Origin: Planococcus sp. APC 4015
Lineage (GTDB): Bacteria > Actinomycetota > Actinomycetes > Actinomycetales > Microbacteriaceae
DNA: 54,188 nucleotides
NCBI GenBank assembly: GCA_030407505.1
Contig: JASDDH010000026.1
Coordinates: 1 to 54,188 of the forward strand
Direction: 5' to 3'
This document shows positions 48,629 through 54,188 of this stretch, piece by piece (the first letter of the stretch is position 1; each line of letters begins with the position of its first letter). The notes beneath the pieces were generated by a model. The model did no database searches, was not told the origin of the DNA, and saw only the letters and a program-made list of their open reading frames with translations. The position numbers were made by a program, and so were the translations under genes.

Positions 48629-50230
48629 TCAGTGGTAGTGCGGAGCCGCGGGCAGCCCGAAGAACTCCTCGAGGGTGTGCCATCCGCCGTCGTGGTACTC
48701 ACGGGCGAGGTCGACGCCGATGTAGCGCAGGTGCCAGGGCTCGGAGAGGTACCCGGTCACCTCGGTGCCGCCGTCTTCGTAGCGCACGATCCAGCCGTAC
48801 TCCCACGCGTGCTCGGCGATCCACGCGCCCTGAGGCGTGGCGGCGAGGTCGTCGATCGTCCCGCAGACCTCGGCGCAGGGCACGACGTCGGCGGCGAGGC
48901 CGGTCTGGTGCTCGCTGTGGCCGGGACGGGCGCTGACGAGGTCGGCGCCCTCTGCGCCGCGGCGGGCGACGTGACCGTCGTAGGTCAAGACCTGCGTCTC
49001 GTACGAGCGGAAGGCGCTGCCCACCCCGACGTCTCCGGCACCGGCGGCGCGTGCGGCCTCCACCATGGCCGACATGGATGCCGCGGCATCCTGTCGCAGC
49101 ACACTGCCGTCGAGCGAGCGCACGCCCTCGGGCGCGACGAGTGTCGCCGGACTGTGGTCGACCGGCACCAGGGGAAGCGTCTTGTCGACGACGACCCATG
49201 CGCGTGCGGGGTCGGACAGGCTCAAACACGGGGCCGTGCCGCCGGCGACCGCCGCCCGGAACGCACCCGCGCCGCCCACCGCGGCGATCGTCGCCGCATC
49301 GTCTCCGGCCGCGAGGGCCGCGGTCACCGCTGGCTGGTCGCAGGTCGCGACGACGAACTGCGATGCGCCGGACGTCACGTCCGGGATGACCGTCTCGGCG
49401 GTCAGCGGCGTCGGAGCCGCCACCACCTGCGGAATCTCGACCCGCACCTCGGGCAACTCGACGGCCTCGGGCGCCTCGGCGACCACGGCGACGGGTTCGG
49501 GGGCGACAGTCGCGGTGAGGGCGGCCGCGGAGCCGACGACGAACAAGCCGGCGACGGCGATGCTGAGGCTCGCCCCGAGCCCGACGAGTCGGCCGGCTCG
49601 CGCGTGTCGCACCGGCGCGCGGTGGCGCGCGGGGCTCGTCGGCAGCAGCGGCTCGGCGCGGGGACGCACGGGCGTCGCGAGCGGCGGTGCGGCCGGTCGC
49701 AGGATCGCCCGGGTCGGCTCCGCCGGAGCCACCGTGACGGGGAGCGGCGCCGTGGCATCGGCGACAGGCTCTGGTGAGAAGTGAGCCTGTGCGACCGTCG
49801 CGGGTGTGGCCTGAGCAGGCGCGGTTGCGGCCTGAGCAGGCGCGGTCACCTCAGGCGCGACCGCCTGAATCACCGTCTCCGGGGCTTCCGGTTCCCGGAC
49901 CGCCGGCGCCGGGAACGCAGCGACGGGTGCCACACTTTCCGGCTCGCCCGCCGGCATCGGCGCGTAGGTCACGGCGCGTGAGGATCGGCTCCGGAGCCTC
50001 AGCGACGGCGCCACCGAGGCGTGCAGTGCGTCGGCCATCGCGGCCGAAAGACGCTCGGAATCGGCGGTCACGGCGAACGTCCGTGTCGGCGCGACCACCG
50101 TCGGCAGCGCCTCCCGGAAAGCGCGGCGCGTCGTCGGCGCCTGGTTCGGGTCGACGGCGCGGCGAACGGCGCCATCGCGCATCAGACGTGCGGCGCGGCG
50201 GGAGTCGGGGGTCTCTCGCTGATCGGGCAC
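48629..50230 (-). CDS. Membrane-anchored D-alanyl-D-alanine carboxypeptidase-like protein (M15/VanY)
   Basis: A 533-residue protein. The first ~240 residues are disordered and Pro/Ala-rich (repeated TAPAQA). A single membrane helix follows (GLGASLSIAVAGLFVVGSAAAL). An extracellular linker precedes a C-terminal VanY-type peptidase with GVGSAFRSYETQVLTYDG, RPGHSEHQTGLAAD (zinc His/Asp), and EPWHLRYIG. It should trim D-Ala-D-Ala or crosslinks in peptidoglycan. The start is uncertain: GTG 50230 has GAGAAT 7 nt upstream; ATG 50239 is in frame with GGGGGAG too close. The gene is monocistronic and divergent from the radical SAM gene. Confidence 0.85.
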   Translation of the reverse strand: MPDQRETPDSRRAARLMRDGAVRRAVDPNQAPTTRRAFREALPTVVAPTRTFAVTADSERLSAAMADALHASVAPSLRLRSRSSRAVTYAPMPAGEPESVAPVAAFPAPAVREPEAPETVIQAVAPEVTAPAQAATAPAQATPATVAQAHFSPEPVADATAPLPVTVAPAEPTRAILRPAAPPLATPVRPRAEPLLPTSPARHRAPVRHARAGRLVGLGASLSIAVAGLFVVGSAAALTATVAPEPVAVVAEAPEAVELPEVRVEIPQVVAAPTPLTAETVIPDVTSGASQFVVATCDQPAVTAALAAGDDAATIAAVGGAGAFRAAVAGGTAPCLSLSDPARAWVVVDKTLPLVPVDHSPATLVAPEGVRSLDGSVLRQDAAASMSAMVEAARAAGAGDVGVGSAFRSYETQVLTYDGHVARRGAEGADLVSARPGHSEHQTGLAADVVPCAEVCGTIDDLAATPQGAWIAEHAWEYGWIVRYEDGGTEVTGYLSEPWHLRYIGVDLAREYHDGGWHTLEEFFGLPAAPHYH

Positions 50231-50349
50231 TTGCCCCATTCTCCCCCGTCTCGGCCTGTTCCTCCAGTGGGGGCCGCACACGGCGCGCCAGGTTCGAACC
50301 GAGCGGGCGAGGACTTGACACAGTTTCGAAGTTATGTTCCCATGGAGTC

Positions 50350-51435
50350 ATGAGATGGCAAGGGCAGGAGTTGGGCGTTCCGGATGCCGGAGCACTGCCG
50401 GGTCTCGAGCACCTCAGCGGTCTCGTGCAGTCGGTGACCACTCCCGATTTCGCCGGCATGACTTTCCACGAGGTTCTCGCCAAGACGGCCCTCAATCACG
50501 TCCCGGGTGCGTCGGCGATGCCGTTCGACTGGACGGTCAACCCGTACCGGGGCTGCAGTCATGCCTGCGTCTATTGCTTCGCCCGGGGCACGCACGAGTA
50601 TCTGGAGCTCGATTCGGGGCGCGACTTCGACTCGCAGATCGTCGTGAAGGTCAACGTCGCTGAGGTACTGCGGCGCGAGCTCGCGCGAGGCTCGTGGAAG
50701 CAGGATCCCGTCATGCTGGGCACCAACACCGATCCGTATCAACGCGCCGAGGGTCGCTACCGGCTGATGCCGGGCATCGTGTCGGCTCTCACCGACACGG
50801 GCACCCCGTTCTCGATCCTCACGAAGGGCACGCTGCTGAGGCGCGACCTTCCGATGCTCGCCGAGGCCGCGGCATCCGTCCGCGTGTCGATCGCGACGTC
50901 GATCGCCGTCTTCGACGACGAACTCCAGAAGATCATCGAGCCGGGCACGCCCAGCGCTCAGGCGCGGTTCGACACGGTGCGTGCGGCGACGGATGCCGGG
51001 TTCCGCGTGACCGTGTTCCTCATGCCCCTGCTCCCCCACCTCACCGATTCAGTCGCCTCCATCGACGATGCCCTGCGGCGCATCAAGGCATCCGGAGCCG
51101 TGCGCGTCGTGTTCGGCGCACTCCACCTGCGACCGGGGGCGAAGCAGTGGTTCATGCGATGGCTCGCGGACGAGCATCCCGAACTCGTGTCGTCGTACCT
51201 CGGGCTCTATCCGGGAGTGTCGTCAGTCGCGCCGAAGGGCTATCGCACCTGGCTCGCGAAGCGCGTGCGCCCCCTGTTGCGGGCGCACCGGCTGGACGGC
51301 CACGACGAAGACGACCAGACGCGATCGTCGATGCCCGGACTCGCCTCTCGTGACCAGACCGCCGCGACCGTCATCACCACCTCGCGTGGTCGAGCTTCGA
51401 CGAGCACGGCATCGGCACCAGCGATGCTCTTCTAG
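50350..51435 (+). CDS. Radical SAM protein of the Rv2578c family
   Basis: A 361-residue iron-sulfur/SAM enzyme. The CxxxCxxC motif is YRGCSHACVYCFARGTHEY, near residue 75, preceded by NHVPGASAMPFDWTVNPYRG. SAM-domain features GTNTDPYQRAEGRYRLM and LTKGTLLRRD follow. It matches Mycobacterium tuberculosis Rv2578c-like proteins, related to SPL/photolyase-like radical SAM proteins; reaction unknown. The ATG at 50350 lies behind TTGACA (50315-50320), 17 bp, a weak TCCCAT and 6 nt. TATGTT at 50333 is an alternative -10. The C-terminal ~40 residues are disordered. Confidence 0.88.
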   Translation: MRWQGQELGVPDAGALPGLEHLSGLVQSVTTPDFAGMTFHEVLAKTALNHVPGASAMPFDWTVNPYRGCSHACVYCFARGTHEYLELDSGRDFDSQIVVKVNVAEVLRRELARGSWKQDPVMLGTNTDPYQRAEGRYRLMPGIVSALTDTGTPFSILTKGTLLRRDLPMLAEAAASVRVSIATSIAVFDDELQKIIEPGTPSAQARFDTVRAATDAGFRVTVFLMPLLPHLTDSVASIDDALRRIKASGAVRVVFGALHLRPGAKQWFMRWLADEHPELVSSYLGLYPGVSSVAPKGYRTWLAKRVRPLLRAHRLDGHDEDDQTRSSMPGLASRDQTAATVITTSRGRASTSTASAPAMLF

Positions 51436-51459
51436 ATCCGGATGCCGGCGATCGACGAC

Positions 51460-51492
51460 GAAGGCTCCGTCCCCGACGGGGACGGAGCCTTC
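51460..51492. terminator. Bidirectional terminator between convergent radical SAM and DEAD-box genes
   Basis: Perfect 15-bp arms GAAGGCTCCGTCCCC and GGGGACGGAGCCTTC with a GAC loop. It lies between two stop codons (51435 and 51508). The AAGG/CCTT ends give short T-runs on both strands, as in actinobacterial bidirectional terminators. Confidence 0.85.
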
Positions 51493-51507
51493 TGAGCGGT
51501 GCTCCGG

Positions 51508-53718
51508 TTACGCGTCGACGTTCGACAGCTGACGCCCGGCGAGCTCTTCGAGCAGGTCGTCGCCGAGGCCGACGTCTTCGAACGGGGCCTCGATCTCGGC
51601 GCGGTCGAGCATCTCGGTCATCTTGCGACGACGCTGACGCGTGATCAGCGTCACGACGGTGCCCGAGCGCCCCGCACGGCCGGTGCGACCCGAGCGGTGC
51701 AGGTAGGTCTTGTACTCGTCGGGCGCGTCGGCCTGGATGACCAGGTCGATGTCGTCGACGTGGATGCCGCGCGCCGCGACGTCCGTCGCTACGAGGACGT
51801 TGACGCGACCCGACGTGAGCCGGTCGAGGTTGCGCGAGCGCTTCGCCTGGTTGAGGTCGCCGTGCAGGGCGACGGCATTGATGCCGATGTCGTCGAACTG
51901 CTCGGCGAGCATCTCGGCATAGGCGCGCGTGCGGGCGAAGACGAGCGTCTTCCCTTCACGGTCGACGAGGGAGTTGAGGATCTCGGCCTTGTCGCGGTGC
52001 TCGATCACGAGGATGCGGTGATCGATCGTCGACGAGTCCTGGTCTTCGCCGGCGACCTCGTGCACGGCCGGCTCGACGAGGAACTCCTCGACGAGTGCGG
52101 CGACCTCGCGGTCGAGGGTCGCCGAGAAGAGGAGCTTCTGGCTGCCCGGCGCGGTCAGACGCAGGATGCGCTGCACGGGCTCGAGGAATCCGAGGTCGCA
52201 CATGTGGTCGGCCTCATCGAGGACGACGATCTGGATGTCGGACAGATCGAGCTTGCCCTGCTTCACGAGGTCTTCGATGCGGCCGGGCGTGCCGATGATG
52301 ATGTCGACGCCCTTCTTGAGTGCACCGACCTGACGACCCTGGGGCACACCACCGTAGATCTGTGTCGTGAACAGACCCACGCTGCGCGCGATGGGCTGGA
52401 TCGTGCCGTCGATCTGCAGAGCGAGCTCGCGGGTCGGGGCGAGGATGAGGGCCTTCGGCGAGCGCCCGAACTCACGGCGCTTGCCCGCCTGCGAGCGCAG
52501 GATGCTCTCGACCAGCGGAGCGCCGAACGCGATCGTCTTGCCGGAGCCGGTGCGACCGCGGGCCAGGACGTCGCGACCCTCGAGGATCGCGGGGATCGTG
52601 GCGGCCTGGATCGGGAAGGGACTCTTCGCGCCCTGGTCGGCCAGCACCGCGACGATGTTCTCGCCGAGTCCGAGGTCGCCAAAGCTCACGCCGGCGATGT
52701 CCTCGGCCTGGACGGCCTCGGCCTGCAGTCGCTCGTGCACGACATCGACGCGGTTCTCGTGCGCCTTGTCGCGCACCGGAGTGGCGTTCTCCCCACGCCC
52801 CCTCCACGCATCGCTGGCGCGCTGCGCGGAGCCTCCGGGCGCGTGGGCCCAATCCGACCGCCCGGCACGGCTGCCCGAGTCGCGACGGGGCCGGTCATCG
52901 TCGCGGCGTGCCGGACGCTCATCCCGGTTGTATGCCGGACGGGCAGGACGCTCATCCCGGTTGTATGCCGGACGAGCCGGACGCTCATCCCGGTTGTATG
53001 CCGGACGAGCCGGACGCTCATCCCGGTTGTACGCGGGACGGGCCGGACGCTCATCGCGGTTGTACGCGGGACGGTCACCGTCGCGGCGAGCCGGACGCTC
53101 ATCCCGGTCATATGCCGGGCGGGCAGGACGCTCACCCCGGTTGTATGCGGGACGCTCGCCACGGTTGAATGCCGGACGCGCCGAGCGGTCGTCGTCACGC
53201 CGAGCAGGACGTTCGTCCCGGTTGTATGCGGGACGCTCGCCGCGCGAGCGGTCGTCACGAGCCGGGCGTGCCGATGCTCCGCGGTCGTCGCGGCGGAACG
53301 ACGGACGCGCGTCGCCGAACGTGCGGCGGTCGTCGCGGTCGACTCGATCCAGACGCGGAGCACGGTCGTCGCGCGCCGGACGGTCGGCGTAGGCCGGACG
53401 CGCCGGACGCTCGTCGCGGTTGTACCGAGGACGCTCGTCGCGAGCCGGACGCTCGCCCTGCGAATGGGTGCGGATACCGCGAGCTTCGTCACGACCGGCG
53501 CGCTCCTGCGAGGTCCAGCGCTTCTTGGCGGGGGCCTCGCCCGAATCGGGGCGGTGACCGCGGTGGCCGGCGCTCTTGCTGCCGGGCTTGGTCGCGGCCG
53601 GACGGCCGGTGGCGGCATCCGGACGCCGCTTGCGATCCTGGTACGACGTCTTCTCGCCGTAGCGCGGCTCGAAGTTCTTCGCGGCTCGTCCGCCGGCGGG
53701 CTTCTTGTTCTTGGGCAT
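51508..53718 (-). CDS. DEAD-box RNA helicase with a long repeat-rich disordered N-terminus
   Basis: A 736-residue ATP-dependent RNA helicase. The core spans about residues 320-700: Q-motif FPIQAATIPAIL, GRTGSGKT, PTRELA, GTPGR, DEAD in LDEADHMCD, SAT, TDVAARGIHVDD and HRSGRTGRAGRSG. Residues ~75-290 are Arg/Asp/Pro/Tyr-rich, with an 11-residue unit like ERPARPAYNRD repeated about five times almost exactly and further times with drift. Such R/Y-rich tails in DEAD-box proteins favour RNA-driven condensates. AAGGA precedes the ATG at 53718; a 5' UTR hairpin follows the same transcript. A likely role is RNA remodelling, ribosome assembly or cold response. Confidence 0.92.
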   Translation of the reverse strand: MPKNKKPAGGRAAKNFEPRYGEKTSYQDRKRRPDAATGRPAATKPGSKSAGHRGHRPDSGEAPAKKRWTSQERAGRDEARGIRTHSQGERPARDERPRYNRDERPARPAYADRPARDDRAPRLDRVDRDDRRTFGDARPSFRRDDRGASARPARDDRSRGERPAYNRDERPARRDDDRSARPAFNRGERPAYNRGERPARPAYDRDERPARRDGDRPAYNRDERPARPAYNRDERPARPAYNRDERPARPAYNRDERPARPAYNRDERPARRDDDRPRRDSGSRAGRSDWAHAPGGSAQRASDAWRGRGENATPVRDKAHENRVDVVHERLQAEAVQAEDIAGVSFGDLGLGENIVAVLADQGAKSPFPIQAATIPAILEGRDVLARGRTGSGKTIAFGAPLVESILRSQAGKRREFGRSPKALILAPTRELALQIDGTIQPIARSVGLFTTQIYGGVPQGRQVGALKKGVDIIIGTPGRIEDLVKQGKLDLSDIQIVVLDEADHMCDLGFLEPVQRILRLTAPGSQKLLFSATLDREVAALVEEFLVEPAVHEVAGEDQDSSTIDHRILVIEHRDKAEILNSLVDREGKTLVFARTRAYAEMLAEQFDDIGINAVALHGDLNQAKRSRNLDRLTSGRVNVLVATDVAARGIHVDDIDLVIQADAPDEYKTYLHRSGRTGRAGRSGTVVTLITRQRRRKMTEMLDRAEIEAPFEDVGLGDDLLEELAGRQLSNVDA
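52917..53240. repeat. 33-bp tandem repeats in the DEAD-box gene
   Basis: A 33-bp unit (read on plus, about CTCATCCCGGTTGTATGCCG followed by GACGAGCCGGACG) recurs near-identically about five times between 52917 and 53072. Degenerate copies extend to ~53240, and related words to ~53430. Confidence 0.8.
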
Positions 53719-53968
53719 GGTGGATCCTTCTGGGTTCTCTTGCACGAGAACAGCGACCGCGGGCGTGCGCGGTCCGACCCGGACACTCTTCGGCCGGGGG
53801 CCATTCGCATGATGGTGATGTGCACCGAGCGGTGCTCACCATCGGCCCCTGAGACTCACAAACCCATCCGCACACGCGGTGTCCAGAGCCGACCCGAAGA
53901 CCATATCGGGTCGGACTGGGAAATCGCCGTCCGCAGAACGCTCCGGATGCCGTAGCCTAAGGTTTGTC
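53719..53968. other. Intergenic region with two strong hairpins
   Basis: No gene is supported here. At 53811-53843 GATGGTG and CACCATC enclose an inner GCACC/GGTGC stem with a GAGC loop. At 53889-53914 perfect arms CCGACCCGA and TCGGGTCGG enclose an 8-nt loop. One may be the promoter-proximal control of the DEAD-box gene, the other a terminator or a part of a small RNA. TAAGGT (53957-53962) could be the -10 of the leader that follows. Confidence 0.45.
53734..53751 (-). promoter_or_regulatory. 5' UTR hairpin before the DEAD-box helicase
   Basis: GTTCTC and GAGAAC arms separated by six bases, 16 bp upstream of the ATG. Cold-shock helicase leaders often contain structure, so it may tune translation; this is an inference. 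Confidence 0.35.
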
Positions 53969-54116
53969 GGTGAGTTCCGTCACGCTGGGGAGTAACACAA
54001 GCCACCGGCGACACTCTCCACGGCGGACCCAACCCCGGGGGAGGGGTCGGGGGTTCCACGCCGTGGGTGGTTGCCGCTACCAACGGTGACACCATAATGA
54101 GCCTTTTAACCCCCGT
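53969..54116 (+). ncRNA. Candidate yybP-ykoY-type (manganese) riboswitch leader
   Basis: The conserved GGGGAGTA of the yybP-ykoY aptamer is at 53987-53994. A 3' element GAGCCTTTTAACCCCC (54099-54114) resembles the conserved GAGACCUUU...CCCC end, so GGGG and CCCC could form the closing stem. Between them, CCACGGCG (54018-54025) pairs exactly with CGCCGTGG (54059-54066), CCACC with GGTGG, and AACCCC with GGGGTT. A TAAGGT -10 just upstream puts the transcript start near 53969. This aptamer class binds Mn(II) and controls Mn exporters or TerC-like proteins. The controlled gene would lie beyond the window. Evidence is by eye only. Confidence 0.5.
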
Positions 54117-54188
54117 ATATGCCCCCCGGAGCACAATCCGAGAAGACGGTGCGCCGTCGAGGGCATCTCCCGCGACCCTGCGCGCCTC

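Noticed and set aside
50291..50300. GGTTCGAACC as a possible LexA/SOS box
   Set aside because: The actinobacterial box needs TCGAAC, four bases, then GTTCGA; only the central TTCGAA is present.
52905..53440. CRISPR array
   Set aside because: Repeats are contiguous 33-bp units without spacers, and are in frame with a DEAD-box gene.
54097..54188. Possible start of a new plus-strand gene (ATG at 54097, open to the edge)
   Set aside because: It lacks a ribosome site, its first codons lie within the riboswitch-like 3' element, and the residues match nothing I recognise.

Overview
The window is a gene-dense piece of a high-GC actinobacterial chromosome, most likely Microbacterium or a close relative in the Microbacteriaceae. 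This is inferred from GC content, frequent GTG starts, operons joined by ATGA/GTGA overlaps, many promoters whose -10 box lies 6 nt before the start codon (leaderless mRNAs), and the very frequent heptamer GGATGCC/GGCATCC. I see no rRNA, tRNA, insertion sequence, prophage or CRISPR array. The content is metabolism, transport, DNA/RNA helicases and local regulators.

Layout. 1-2272 (-): secreted metallophosphoesterase with a PKD domain, cut by the window edge. 2408-5461 (+): kynurenine operon (tryptophan 2,3-dioxygenase, amidohydrolase, kynureninase). 5664-9112 (+): aldehyde dehydrogenase and GMC oxidoreductase, followed by a TetR gene and a convergent AraC gene. 11049-12898 (-): zinc metallopeptidase and proline iminopeptidase. 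12965-16270 (+): malate dehydrogenase, CPA1 antiporter and a small resolvase-like protein. 16291-18639 (-): short UvrA-like ATPase. 18757-21594 (-): TetR regulator and a luciferase-like/FAD-oxidase fusion under a 35-bp palindrome. 21632-26056: 3-methyladenine glycosylase, TIGR01777 epimerase, divergent DUF4166 protein and an acyl-CoA oxidase-like enzyme. 26238-28848: convergent GH16-like and GH3 proteins. 28893-34324 (-): RecQ, DUF1697 protein and Ski2-like helicase.

34430-40715 (-) is one operon: CstA/BtsT-type transporter, YbdD, LytS-type kinase, LytTR regulator, DUF485-like protein and sodium:solute symporter. It looks like a self-contained pyruvate/carboxylate sensing and uptake unit. 40899-42222 (+): GNAT and pirin. 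42280-47132 (+): a YkoE-type S component, fused double ATPase, EcfT, siderophore-interacting protein and a second YkoE-type S component, with an IdeR/DtxR-like box between the first two genes. I consider this iron-linked ECF locus the best candidate for a poorly described system.

47305-53718: acyl-CoA dehydrogenase (-), D,D-carboxypeptidase-like M15 protein (-), Rv2578c-type radical SAM protein (+) and a DEAD-box RNA helicase with a repeat-rich N-terminus (-). The last 470 bases hold no gene I can support. They contain hairpins and a leader resembling the yybP-ykoY manganese riboswitch, whose target gene would lie beyond the window.

Two window-wide themes stand out. Palindromic operators sit on or next to -10 boxes of single-promoter regulatory units (tetR-fusion, epimerase/DUF4166, GH3, araC). 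Dispersed palindromic DNA repeats have also been absorbed in frame as protein linkers (GMC oxidoreductase, Ski2-like helicase, ECF ATPase).
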